A DNA stretch of 64,000 bases. It comes from Fomitopsis serialis. Its lineage: Eukaryota; Basidiomycota; Agaricomycetes; Polyporales; Fomitopsidaceae. The translations under genes and the position numbers were made by a program. Location of the stretch: positions 62,001-126,000 of the forward strand of contig NW_025954998.1 in assembly GCF_022376445.1 (NCBI RefSeq), given 5' to 3'. A model generated the notes under the pieces. That model ran no database searches. It saw only the letters and a list, made by a program, of their open reading frames with translations, and was not told the DNA's origin. The first letter of the stretch is position 1. Each line of letters starts with the position of its first letter. Below, in pieces: positions 39,134 through 51,647 of this stretch.

Positions 39134-42100
39134 GAGTGAGGATGAGATGGTGGTGGTGGGAAGGAAGAAGAGGGCCGCAACAATGGCGTGAAGGCCGGAG
39201 GGTCAAACGCATTGGCCACAGGTTGTGTGGGCTCCGGCTGCACGGGCGCCTAGCTGACCCAGTCGGTCGGGTCGTCGCCATCCCTGCGAATAAACTGGAC
39301 ATCGCCTCCCCGCCCCAGCGACACCAGCCGTCGCCACGCTCCCTGCCCTGCCCGCCTGCACCGCCCGCGTCGATGCCCTCGCTGGGTCCGTGCGCCCCTC
39401 AGCCTCCCCGCACCGGCGTCCAGCAGACGCTGCCCCTTCGGCGGTCCCGGATCGATGGCGTCAAGCCCCGATTCCATATGCAGGCTGGAAATGGCAGTCC
39501 TGCGTTATATTGCATGTGCGCATCACCCTTCCATTCTCATGACTGCATCACTCATCCGCCGTGCATTAGTATCGTCCTGAGCTTGGTAATGCAGCCTTCA
39601 CGGTGAATTTACCGCCACCTCGGTGCGCCCACTCTGCAGGTCTCAGGCCGCCCAACTCCAGGACCTGAAATTCCTCGACGCGACTTGTACCGAACTTACA
39701 TAATGCAGTAAGCTACCTCGACGTATTCCCTTTCCCCGTACCCCGTGCTCATTCCCTCCGCCAGTGTGCCGCTGCCCATGACTCCGGAGGCAAGCCGTCC
39801 TCGGACAGACACGAGCGCGCCGGACAGCGCCTCCAGCCGTTGGACGCTGGCAAGCAGCTCGCCTCGGACGGCATGCCCGATTTGCGACGGTGGCACAAAG
39901 CGCCCCCGTTCGCTGTGACGTACCAGCCACCCCCGCTTCGCTTCGCGTTCCTCCACGAACGAGCCCATGGAAGGGCCAAAGCACCACCCCTTTCGCATCC
40001 GGCGGGTGGATGCACGGATGCACGCACCGACCGCTCCTCCCTCCCTATGAGCTGCTCGCCATTCACCTGCGCCCACCCCCCGGTGACCAAGCCTGCTGCT
40101 AGCCCGGACCTATCACTTGTTTCGCGTTACATGGACAGGCAGGCGCTCCCCGGCCTACACACAGCATCCTCGACCAAGCAAGGTGCGTCCATTATCCTCT
40201 TTCTCACGCAAAGATACGCTTTCTAGGGTCAAGGCGCCACAGCACTATCAGGCTCGGCGGCCCGTGCCCCTAACCTACACTCCATTGTGGTAGACCAGCG
40301 AGCGAGCGAGCTTTGTCCATTCCCTGCGCGACCCCGGCGATTGCGAGTGTGGGGAGACGCTTTGGCACGCACAGGCGGCAGGGAGCCCGATCGGTGTCTT
40401 GTCCACCTCCAGGACGCTCTTCCACAAACCCGCGGCGTGGTCTCGGCCGCCTCGCGCCCGCTCCGCCAGGTCGCGTCTGGACCGTCCCCCACCGAGGCCA
40501 TCGCCCCGACTCGTCCACCTAAGAGCCGCCTGGGTGAGACGGCAAGCACTCTGGTTGGCTGGCTCAACACGCAGGGGCCTGCCCAATGGTTTGTGCGCCG
40601 CGGACGGGCTAGCGCACGGTATGCTTCCGCCAGGACGAGCGCGTCCTGCCGCAGGCACTCGGGCTTGGCGCTACTTGCAGAGATCTGTGATCGGTCCCTG
40701 AGCCCCGCACCGGACCTGCCTCATCGGGATGCTCTCTTTCGCCGGAGCCGCCCTCCCGCGCCTCGGCTGCTCGACGGCCGCTGCGCCGCACGCTCGCTGC
40801 AGCCAGCGTCGACACCCGCAGCCGCAGCCGCGACGACATTGGTATGCGCGGGGGAGCCTGAGGGGAGCTGTTGAAGGCGACGATCGTCTCGGTCATACGC
40901 GCTCACACGTGCGAATCTGTCATTTCGAGTTCTCCCGGCTTTGACCAAACGTTTACCTATAGATAGCGGCGGTACGGGCACCGTGCGGGTGCGAGGGCCA
41001 TGTGCACCGTGATTGTCCGTGAATGCGTGTTGGTATACGGGCCACGGCGTGGCGCGCTCGAGGGCGTTGCACGTTGCACGGCTGGCTGGCCTCGATAGGA
41101 TGTCGCTCCGACTCGCAAAGGGGCGAGTCGTCGTACGTACGTATTGGGGCCCCGTGAAGCCTAAGCTTATGGGCCTAGTGTAGCACCCGCGTTATTCTTA
41201 GACTCAGGCCAGTCCAGCACCAGAGGGACTAGAACACTCGACAGGATATACTTGGGATATACTGCCCGACATTGTCATCGCACGCGGACATTCCCACCAC
41301 GCTCCCACTCAGGCCGCGTCTGCGATTCGCGTCCGTCGCTCTAAATCCGGCCGCACGACTCTATTCGCAAATCCCGCTGCGCTCCCATGCACCCACGTCG
41401 TTGAATGGCTGCGGGGAAAGTATGACAGACTGGCATGACCGGACGCTGAGCCGCGTAGATCTCGCGATGGTGTCCTCCCGACGGGGACGTCCGTATCGCT
41501 CGGACAGCCTGGATGATGTCAAGAGTTAGGTTGCGCCCGCCGTCTGCGCGCTGACAGAAGCACCTTGGAAACACTGACGGCTGCGCTTGCGCACGAGCGC
41601 ATCTGACAGGAAGTTGAAGTCGACGCTACTTAAGTTACGGCGTTCCAGGCGACGTGGTTGACGCACCGTCATGTCCGCGATTCCGACAGCGTCGAGTGAT
41701 AGAGTCGCGAATTATCCCGACTCGAATCTCCCGTCTCCTACATCCCGACTCAGCCCAGGGCCTTATCTTTGCTGCATCCTACGTGTATTGTCGGAGCGCG
41801 CTCGAGGCGCACACCAGCAGTCTATTGGCAGGGTCTATACTTGCGGAGCAGACCCCGATTGAGACTTGCTCAACGCGCTCATCAGGCAGTACGCTCTGCT
41901 ATCTCGTCGTGCTCGGTGTCCATAGACTGAGATATGGAGGAAGCGCTCCTATGTCCGTTCCAGAGAGAAGTACGCGTGCATACGCTATTACATACTTAGG
42001 AGCCTCTCCGTCGCAGGAAATGGAATGCCGTTGGCTTCGATGTAGCTATGAGCACCCCACAATTGAGACTGACGACCCTATAATAACCATATCCTTCCAC

Positions 42101-42872
42101 ACGTTCGACTTGCTACCATACGTCGCCCGAGCCGCTGTGGGCCACATATCTGTCTCAGGTGCAAGGGATTCGAAGGAATGGAGACTGAGTGTCGGCGCCG
42201 CCCCGCTGGGGATCTAGATCTCGCCCGATCGCATCTCCCTTCCTCCGTGTAATCACACCGCGTGTGATGCGGAGGCCGAGGCGCCCAACCGCGAAATGCG
42301 CGTCCCGCGTGCAACCCGCGTGTGCCGGGTCCTGCCGTGCTGCTCTCCGGTGGCAATCCGTCCTGCGAGGTCGTCCTGCGCTCGCTAGGCAGTGTCGAGT
42401 GTGCGTGTAGGACAGACCGGGCATGCGCTGGTAAGTGAGAACGCCAGCACCGTTGGTCTTATAGTTTGCTAACGGGTGTGGCACGGTATCGCAGTTAGGA
42501 TTATGTCCGTGGCAGCTGGCATGCAATAATGCCACTGGCACTGCCAACATACCGAGCTGAACCACGAGGGTACATACAGGACGTCAGACACCGCTCGGAT
42601 CGAGACACGGACTTCAACCGTATCACCGTTATTGCGGTGAAGCATCCGAGAAACATTCGGACGGACAGCATCGCTCACGTTTCTGAGACATTTTATCAAA
42701 CACCGGACACCGTAAGCATAGGCGGCCTATAGGCCTCGGCCGTCGTTGCCAGGTTGAGGTGATCCCGCCATTCTCATTGATGAGAGCGGTGCGATTGAAC
42801 TTACGATTGATGTTGCAGCTAGCTCATCGGTGTGGTAAACTACACTGAGGCCTGACATTTAGCCGTCCCAAG
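39134..42872. other. 3.7-kb gene-poor interval
   Basis: Between two divergent genes. Bases 39250-40870 are GC-rich and produce long overlapping Arg/Pro/Ala frames on both strands (e.g. plus 40287-40874), typical of composition. A plus frame 41654-42217 (187 codons) has no recognisable motif. No repeat or RNA gene was found by eye. It may hold long leaders of the Med12 gene or a lost gene. Confidence 0.4.
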
Positions 42873-45800
42873 ATGGCAAAAGGCGAGAAGGAAGCGCTTC
42901 CAATATACGAGTTACACCCTCCTCCATGGTTACCCAAGACACATACCTCAGCAGACTTGGGTTGGTCGACACTCGTTCCAGCTGGCTACATCTAACTAAC
43001 ACTGTGCAGGCTACAGTGGATTCCACCCTCCTCGCCCAGACGACGTTGAAGAGGTCCTCACCGATGTCACCGTACAGAACGGACTCATTCTTCAACCAGT
43101 GGTGTCGGTAAGTTGTACGCTATCTCTCACTTCATGCCTTGCTCACAACAGGCCACAGGCAGAGGGCTGGACGGCTGTCGGGCAGGTCCAGGGACCACAG
43201 CAGCTCCACCACCTGGAAGACCTCATGCACAAGATTTTCTCTCGCCGCGCTGAGAATGTCCCGCCCGTCCCGTAGGTTGTGCTCCAAAGAAGTGGACTTC
43301 CATGCTGATAAGTGTACAGCGCCTCCACCTTCCGCATGCCGTCGCGGGTGACCCTGAACGATACTAAACGAACTCAGTGGTTCGCCGATCTCGCGAACCC
43401 GGAAGTCCCCTTGTACAAGCTCGGCAAGAACGTGCCGCACGGAGCGAAGGGCCACGACCTCCTGGACCTCCTGCAGTACAACAACGTCGCCATTTCCCGG
43501 GCAGTCTGGTTCCTCCGTGTCTTCGGAGGGAACGAATCCGTGAGTACCGCTGCCTCCGCGGTAGTACAATTGGGAGTAACACGTCGTCCAGGCAGGCCTG
43601 CGCAACAAACCGGGGTACAACCCCACCCAGTACAGCATCGAATGGGCTAACGTGGTCACGAGCTACATGAAGAAGCTGCTCGCGGACATCGCCCTGCCAA
43701 TCGCACCCCGCCCCGGGCTGAACATCAAGATGTCCTTCAAGAACATGCTCGCCGATCCGCAGCCCCGCGAGCGTTGGATCTCGCGCTTCAGCTACTGGTC
43801 AGTTCTCTCCGCTCAAACGTCGGACTCCGCACCCTGATCCTCCGGCGGACACGATAGCCTGGAGCTCCTGCGCACGTTCTACGCGGAGGGCCTGGTCGAC
43901 AACCGCACGTTCCTGACATGGCTCGTGCAGCAGATGGGGACGTGCAACCTCGCGCAGCTGGGCTTCGTCGCGCGCCTCGCTGACGAATACTCGACGGTAT
44001 GCTTATCAACCGCGCTCTCACGCATCATTTCGTCGACGCCTCTTTGAATCGACTTGAGGAGGTGAGTCATGGTGGCTGGTCAAGGGAGTGGGGATGCCGA
44101 CATGAGAAATTCAGATCCGATCGACCTCGGGACGAGACCTTCTCGCAGTCTTGAGAGCACGTTGAGAAACTTGGTAGCGGTGCGTCCGCATGACCGACTG
44201 CTAACTTTGTGAGCTGACAGCATCGCCAGCGTTCGTTCCTTGCGCTTCCCGACGCGTTTGTCAGTCCCCGTGCATGGCAGCTGCATTCCGAGCTGCTGGG
44301 CGAGATACTCTCGACCGCGGTAGCGCCTGCCGAGGGCACTCCGCCACAGAACACTCAGGCGCTTCAGCAAACGCTCCATGAGCTCTTCGCAGATGTCAAG
44401 CGCCGAAACGAAGCCATGCTATTTCGCCACCTGCCTCCCCGCATTGTGGGAAGCCTCACCTCAGCGCTTTCAGATATCAAGGTAGGCCCGGGACTCGTGC
44501 AGAAGATCGCGCAGGGCTGAATGTAATTCGCAGCTTCTGAACTCGTTGACCGGGGACACCGACATTAGCAGTGTCTTCTTCTTCGAAGACGTCTCGATCC
44601 CGCACCCGTCGTTCGCGCGCAAGCTCGACATCCTCCTCACCTGGAGCGTGACTTCACTGCAGTATGGTGACCACCGGCCGTACGCTGCTGCGTGTATCCT
44701 CGCAGAGTGGCGGCGAAAGGCGGGCGAGCGGGCAATCCGCCATGAGGCGGAATCACCGGACCAGTTCATTCAGGACCAGGTCTTCGATTGGCTTGACGGC
44801 TCGTGCGATGCCGCCGACCCGGAGAACCTGCCCGCCGTCTCGCTTCTATTAGGTCAGCTCGTGAAGCAGGGTCTATTCTCTTACCAGCAGTATGTGCAGC
44901 GCCTCATCGCGCGCGGCGAGGTCGGCCTTTCGTTTAGTCAGGTGCGCGCCACGTCCGTCACCTGTGCAGGTGGATTGAGTGCGGCTTTGTCAGGAGGGCC
45001 ATTCACGCCACAGAGAGTTCTTGCGATGGACGTGTCTGCATACCGCGGATGCATCGGTGACTCGCCAGCGCAAGGTCACTCTGTATGGCGTGCGCGCGCG
45101 ACAGACGCCGGAGGACGAGCATGAGCACCAGATGCGGAGCGAGCTTCGTCAACTACTCCCGGAGGTGTTCAACGGTACGAAGCGATCCTCGTTGAGATCG
45201 AGATTTGCCGACACTCATGACTTCCGCAGGTCAGGGGCGAGATGCGCAATCAGTGCCAACCAGGTTCTGGGAGAGTTGTCCCACTTTGTATTCCTCGCCC
45301 CGGTACGAACAAGTTAGAACGATCCGAGAGTGGTTCCTCCCCATACTTCGCAAGCATATAACCAGGTATGTCAATCGTGGATAGTGTTCCTGGCACCCAG
45401 TGTTGACGATGAGCAGTCAGGAACAGGCTTTGGCGAATGGCAGCAGTGATGTGTTGAAGACTTTCACGCTATCTGTGGAACTCATGGCACGTACGAAGTG
45501 CTACGGCTCTTTGCTCGACGTGCGTTGCTGCGTTATGCATCCACACGCTTCTCGACTGACGTGGCTCTCAGCTTACCCTCTTCACCCTTGAGCGGGCCAC
45601 GACTCACCCTCTTTTAGTCGGAGTACTTGAAACACTCTCCCAACACATGGAAGTTTGGGCATGCATGAACGTGATGAGGACTATCGCCGTTGCTTTGTAT
45701 GCGACACATCAATACTGGCGAGGGCGCGGAATTCATAGCCGTCAGCTGCTATCGCTCCTTACGCAAGTGGACAAGGGTCGGTATCTCGAGCAGACACAGC

Positions 45801-48575
45801 GAGATCAAGTTCTGAACGACATATCCGCATACAGTCATGTCGGTGTCACGCACTCAATAATCGATCATGACGCTGACGACACCATCCACAGGCACTTCAC
45901 CCGATGAGCCAAACCTCCAACACTGTTCCGGTGCACCTTCCTGAGGTCCTCTTGCTCGCAACAGACCCTAATATGGAAGCTCCCTCAAACCTTGCCAAGA
46001 GCTTGTGGTACAAGTACATGACGACATCGAACTGGGCTTGGACTGTTTGGGACAACACTATTGCCAGTCTTCGTCAAATCCCCGTCATGATCACGGACAA
46101 CGAGGGGCGCGTGGCCTGTGCTCTCAAGTACGCGCATTTCCTATGGCAAGTCGACCAGCATCTCCCGCAGGGCTTCGACTCTCATGTGCTCAAGTGGTTC
46201 CTTGGCTCGGGGAAAAACGAAGCTGCTGCGCTCACCGTGGAAGTCTGGGACGTCGTCACAGTGGTCCTCCTCCAACTCTGCATACATGGCGCTCTCACTA
46301 CCACCACGGTCTTGCAGGGCCTCATCTATTCCGTTTGGCAGAGTGCAGCGACGGCATCCACTCCTGAGCAAGGACGTAGCCTGGAGGTTCTCCTCTCCGC
46401 AGTGAATCTCCTCTTCGAGCACCTGCTCCTGAGGGACGAATGCGGGACTGGGTTTCCTCCGGCTGATATCTTCGAGTCCCAAAGCCTCCAGACTCGGCGC
46501 AGGGACGTGTTCAGGGAGCCCCATTTCTCCGAGCTCGTGGATAACCTTCCCGCCCTGGTTCTCGTCGAGCATAACCATTTCCTTACCGACACCCTGCGGC
46601 AGGGCTCACGAGCCCTGCGAGAGTCAATTTGCCGCTTCAGCGTGTTCAGACTTGGGGTCTATCGAGACCTTGATGCCGTGAGACGCGCATTTGAGAGCTT
46701 CTTGAATCCCGAAGCGTATCCGAAGAACTGCACGCTCATTTGGTCACAGCACTTCGTTTGATGTTGCGTGATCCTAGTCAAGGTCGGTCCCTTCGCTCGC
46801 GATGTTCACGAGAACTGAGCCATATGCAGGTGCAGCGGAAGATAGCGATGGCTTCGCCACCGTGTCATCTCTGCTGACACCTTGGAAGTTGGCTGCTACT
46901 GCTATTGAGATGCGCCTGACGCTCAAGCAGCTCGCAGAAGGACTGACTAGGGAGCCCACGCGAAGTGCAGCGAAAGCTACACTAGACAGACTCGGCAACT
47001 TCGTCTTCCACCAATGCAAGTCAACCGAGGAAGTTGACTTCGTAGCAGGGATGATGACGGACGTCAGCAGAGATGTCGCAGGGAAGGTAAGACCGCTCTT
47101 CGACGCTAAGGACAGCGTGCTCACCGATTCCTAGTTTGTCAATGCTGGTCTCCAACGCATCATTGAGTTGTTCCAAGTGCCCTTCGATTCAACGAGCGAA
47201 GACGATGTCCACGCGTTCGTCACCAATACAGGCGAAGTCTTGAGGCTATTATCTAAGATTGTGGAGCGCTTCCGAGACAACGCGACCCTCCCGATATTAG
47301 ATCCTGCTGTTCAGGACAAGTTCTTCTCGGGCCTGGTTGGTAAATTCGCACAGATGAAAGAAGCATGTGCTGCAGGGCAGTCAGACGACGCAGACGACTC
47401 ATTCAATCAGGCATCTCATTGCATCATCTTTCTATCTCGACTGCTGCAGTTCGACCTGGGCTTCCCAGGCGCGTGGACTCCACAAGCCATGGAACTCAGC
47501 ACGCCCCTCTGTAGGACCCTCATTGACTTGGTTCTGGTGCGTCTCTTCCTCGTAAGATCCGACTGAAGCCTTACATGCGCCTCAGCTGCACGCAGAGGGC
47601 TCTGGGCTTGACATTGTGGCCTTCCCACTTCTCTTCGACACCCTACTCTATTTCCTAGACGAAACACCTGTGGATCCGAAGAGTGCCACCTTTGATCCAT
47701 CCCGGAACTACCCTGAGATCGAACTCTCCCACCTGCCTATAGGCATGCCCCCAGAGTACCGCACGCGCATCCGGACGCTTCTCCCATATGTCGCGCTCAA
47801 CCCCGCCGTCGCCGACCTCGCCTACGCTACGCGCGACACCTCAGGAGTGCTGACGCTGACGCAGCCCGTGCAGAACCGACCTTGGGAGTGGACGGAGTAC
47901 CTCGGAGACGTGTCCCCCGGCGAGATCAACCCCCGGACAGACGAGCGCGCAGGGACTCGAATCGAGGAGCACGCGAGCGTGCGCAACTGCGCAAGCGTCG
48001 CACTCGAGCTGTTCGGTGCGCGCCTCACCGGCGACGTCCTCATCCCGGCGCACGCGGGCGGTGATCAGCGCGTCGAGGCCGCCTTGCGGACCTTCCAGGA
48101 TGACCATGCAGGCGAGAGCGTGTTCGCGAGGGATTGGCGGGAGGCGCGGGTCGCGCTGAACGACGATTCCGCCAGATCGAGATCAGGGACGGACCATGAA
48201 GACGATCAAGTTGGTGGGGCTGTTGCTGGTGTCGTAGGACAGCATCAGGGTGCCTCGCGCCGCGGGTCGCCCGCACTCTCCATCCGCTCGGGCGTTGCGC
48301 GTGTGTCAGGCTCGAGCTCGGCGGGTTCCCGCAGGCAGAGCCCCGCGACCAGCACGACGGTCGGGCATCCGCTTAGCCGACTGTCTGTGTCGACGGCTTC
48401 GGAGCCCATCGACGTGGATGCATTGGATTTCGGGAGTACGGCGACGAGCGCTGCTGCGAAGCGGAGGCCGGAGACCGACGACGATGTGCAGGTCATCGAG
48501 GGGCCGGGCCCATCGCGCGCAAGCAAGAAGCCTAGAGCGAAGGTGGGGTCGAAAACGAAGGGGAGGAAAAGGTGA
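42873..48575 (+). CDS. MED12: Mediator complex subunit 12 (Srb8)
   Basis: Large subunit of the Mediator kinase module (with Cdk8, cyclin C and Med13), which represses or tunes RNA polymerase II initiation in the nucleus. The start at 42873 gives MAKGEKEALPIYELHPPPWL-PKTHTSADLG, followed across an intron by GYSGFHPPRPDDVEEVLTD, the conserved N-terminus that activates Cdk8. The Med12 domain continues NVAISRAVWFLRVFGGNES, KPGYNPTQYSIEWANVVTSY and RTFLTWLVQQMGTCNLAQLG. Long helical repeats follow (YKYMTTSNWAWTVWDNTIAS; FDSHVLKWFLGSGKNEAAAL). The C-terminus is a Ser/Arg/Lys-rich tail ending KTKGRKR. Many 50-60 bp introns. One base is missing near 43990 (DEY-LDGMLINRAL), and other joins from 44000 to 45650 are not all resolved. 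The single long coherent protein over 5.7 kb supports one gene. Confidence 0.9.
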
Positions 48576-50042
48576 TATCGCGGATAGGACATCACGTTGA
48601 CGTCAAGAAATATGGTTTTTGGATGATTCGTTTGTTCTTGCATGCATCTCACTGGACTGTCACATCTGCCCACCATTGTACTAGCTGTAGCATTGTTACT
48701 ATCATCGCCTTCGCATCATTCCAGCGTCCCACATCTCGCTATATCGATAGAGGCTCAATAATGGAACACATCACGCGTCAGATACATGATTCCACTGTTC
48801 ACGATACGATGAAATGGCGGTTTTGTACAAGGTTGGGTCGACCGGAGGTCTGCGTTATGTCTGAGGAGTTTTAGACAATAACGCAGACTACTTCGGCATA
48901 AAATGGATCGTCATCGAAATAACCGAGTGTCGAGCTTCCGGGCTTAGCCTGAACCCGTAGCCTACTTACGCCTGGCATGATACTAATACGAACAGACAGG
49001 CGATGACTCGATTTCGTAGTCACCCTAAGTACCGCTTTGACAGTTGTGCCCCAACGGTCACCTCAGCTTATATCCTAGCGGCCGAGAAATGTACACAGGT
49101 GCTCCCATTGTCACTCTACTTACTTAGACCATCAGTACTAGCTGCGTATCGCAAAGCGCTGCAAAGCGGCCTCAGTCTCATTTACCATTATAGTTCATGG
49201 TATGATACTCAAGAGTTATCGCGCATGAACTGATATTGCAGCTAGGCTGCAGGCAAGCAGCCACGGCGCAGCATGACCCCATAGCCGCCACATCCCGAAT
49301 TAAGCAATTCCCGCCTTAACGGGGCGCCGATTAGCGCACGTGTCCTTTCTAATTACCTGTGTGTGTGAGGCGTGCCAGAGCCCAAACGACGCGGTCCGTG
49401 TTCTACAATCCAGTAACAGGTGTTTCCTCAGAAGTACTTTCGATTTTCCCGGTTACATTCTGAGGGAGCCGCACAATATCAATGGCCGATCGCAGCAGAT
49501 TGGGAGCTCGCCAGGCATTGGCAATGCGCTGCAGCCGTCGCCGGATCCTCACCGAAAGCTCGCGAGGGTTTTGCTATTTCATAGCAGCACAGTTTGGGAT
49601 TGGAGTAGCCTTCATGAGAATGATATCAGCGGTCTGTACATTTCTGTGTGGGTAGCTTCTCACTACTTGTGCCGCGCCGTGTCAACTGAGCATGATGAAG
49701 ACCACACTGACCGCAAGGGGAACCGTCTCCGCGGTTTCATGGATCACAGCATGACCCAAAGCCAGAGGAGCGTATACTACATAGGCGAATAGTTGTCGCC
49801 TGAGTTCGAGCAACAGCCGACTTACCAGCCACCCGGCGGGATCCAGCCACATCGGACGGCGGGGTCGGAGCCTGATTTGGAAACAGCAGCGGCGCGCCCG
49901 GGCGCTTGCCCAAGGTTCAACTGCCAAAAAGCGCCAACGGCCACTCTTGGTCACCGCGCTCTCACAGGCAGCCACTCCCCCTTGCCCCCCAACCACTACC
50001 ACCTCCCCCGTCTCGCAGCAGCGTCTCTCCTCCCCCCACACC
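48576..50042. other. Intergenic interval carrying F-box-linked repeat relics
   Basis: Bases 48997-49235 match the reverse complement of 28110-27935, with an extra block (about 49040-49130) that matches 21405-21490 upstream of F-box copy 1. Bases 49253-49340 match the promoter of F-box copy 2 (reverse complement of 30270-30195): shared CCATAGCCGCCACATCC, AAGCAATTCCCGCCT and GCGCACGT/AACGCACGTG blocks. No F-box coding sequence remains. The final 500 bp are presumably the promoter and leader of the RING gene. Confidence 0.55.
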
Positions 50043-51145
50043 ATGCCCGCCATTCGTGCGACGAGTGCGCGTCCGCGCAGACAGTACACACCTCTTGCGA
50101 CATCCAATTCTGACGACTCCGTCATCATCATCTCGTCGGACGACGAGCTCAAGACTATGCCTCTACACCACGAAGAGCGAGGTCGAAGCAGAAGAACCGA
50201 GCGCCTGTGCCCCAAGCCGCGGAAGTCGTGGAAATTTCGTCCGACGACGAGGCGGTGGCTTCCCGGCCAAAGCCTGCACGGCGGTCCCAGCATGAAGCCA
50301 ATGCGCATCTCCAGCGGCAGCTCAAGGAGGCCTTGCAGGTGCGTCATCACCCACAACCACCGTGTGCCACTCGCGTTTACCGACGACACTTGGCGCCTAT
50401 AGGAGGTCGAACGATTGCGTAAAGAAGCCCGCGCAGCTGAGAAACAGAAGGCGGTGGCTGAACCACCAGATCCAACGGTATGTGTGTTCTACTAGCTGCT
50501 CGATGGGGAAAGGGCCCTTGCAAGCGCAAGGTCGCGTTGTGGTCTACGGCTCTCAGTCCCAGGAGTGTCCGTGGCTGACAGATTTGCCACACGCCCTGTG
50601 TCCCCAATCCCTGATATGGCAGCTTTTCTAGTCGCCTCAGTGCATTGTATCTGACTAACTGTGTTACAGCTGCTTGCCGACCTCGAAGAGTCAGTCACTT
50701 GCGAGATCTGCACGCTCAAGATGTGGGCACCCTTCGCGCTCCCTTGCGGCCACACCTTCTGCCAGACATGCCTCCAAGACTGGTTTGGCTCCACACAGGC
50801 GCAGCACCTCACGAATTACCCGCAACAGGCGGGACCCGACCTGGCGGCCTACCGCAACCCCTCCGCAGCCCGCACCTCACCGCGCACGCCCGTCGCCACA
50901 TCGAGGCGCAGCTCGCACAGGTCGAGGCGGCGTTCCCGCGCCCGAAGTACACATGCCCGACGTGTCGCACGGAGTGCAAGACACGCCCGACGGAGGTGTT
51001 CGCGCTCAAGTCTATTACGGAGCGCGTCGCCAAGGCGCAGGGCGAGAATGCGCCTGAGAAGAGCGCGCCCGTCCGGTCACGCCCCGGACAGCCCAAACTC
51101 ATCGACGGGCCCTTTGACGGATTCTTCCCGGGACACCGGACGTAG
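50043..51145 (+). CDS. RING-finger protein with SUMO-interaction-like motifs
   Basis: Probable E3 ubiquitin ligase. The N-terminus has two short acidic-hydrophobic motifs, SVIIISSDDE (near residue 25) and EVVEISSDDE (near residue 60), which fit the SUMO-interacting motif pattern. A basic linker and a coiled stretch (LQRQLKEALQ-EVERLRKEARAAEKQK) lead to the RING: CEICTLKMWAPFALPCGHTFCQTCLQDWF, then about 55 residues before YTCPTCRTEC. That is C3HC4 with an unusually long gap before the last cysteine pairs. Three exons: introns after EALQ (near 50337) and DPT (near 50475). Single missing bases near 50150 (after SSDDEL) and 50861 (C run in YRNPLRSPHLT). The plan resembles SUMO-targeted ubiquitin ligases; this is inference. 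Confidence 0.8.
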
Positions 51146-51647
51146 CGAGGGGCCGTCCTGCATTGCTTGCAGCTTCTTGAAGTATCTTGCCAGGGTTGTG
51201 CTGCTTGGTGGACAGTGTGTTCCCTCGTATTCTTATTCCCCCATGTCTACTGTACTCCTGGGAGCGCGGCTTCGTCGTAGTCTCTGGGCCTTTATGTCTT
51301 CGCATTGGTGTATCCCTATCACAGCTCCGGCATACCCTCCGCATACACTTATTTCATTTCATACATCACACACAATGCATTGTTTCGCGAGTTAAACCTG
51401 AAGTCCGTATGTCTGTATTTTCTTCCATTAGCGTAGATGTGCCGTGTAAGTACGTAGAACAGTATTCGATTCAAACCAGACGTGCTAAGACAAAGCAAGC
51501 GATGCGTAACAAAACTAGATTAGAAAGCGATGTTCGTAGTCTCTCGTCCTGTCTCATCTCACCCCACACATCAAGATCATACAAGAAAAGAACCAAACAC
51601 CTAGAAACCATATCCTCGCACCTAGATATCGGCGGCTACGCCCACAC
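51146..51647. other. Intergenic 3' flanks
   Basis: Lies between the convergent ends of the RING gene and the large nuclear-protein gene. The plus-strand frame running through it reaches into the next gene as a shadow. Nothing else is seen. Confidence 0.5.

Noticed and set aside
39250..40874. Long overlapping frames on both strands
   Set aside because: GC-rich composition yields long frames by chance; no motif, no start context, and equal quality on both strands.
48576..49800. LTR retrotransposon
   Set aside because: The repeats here match F-box flanks, but no LTR pair, primer-binding site or reverse-transcriptase sequence was seen.
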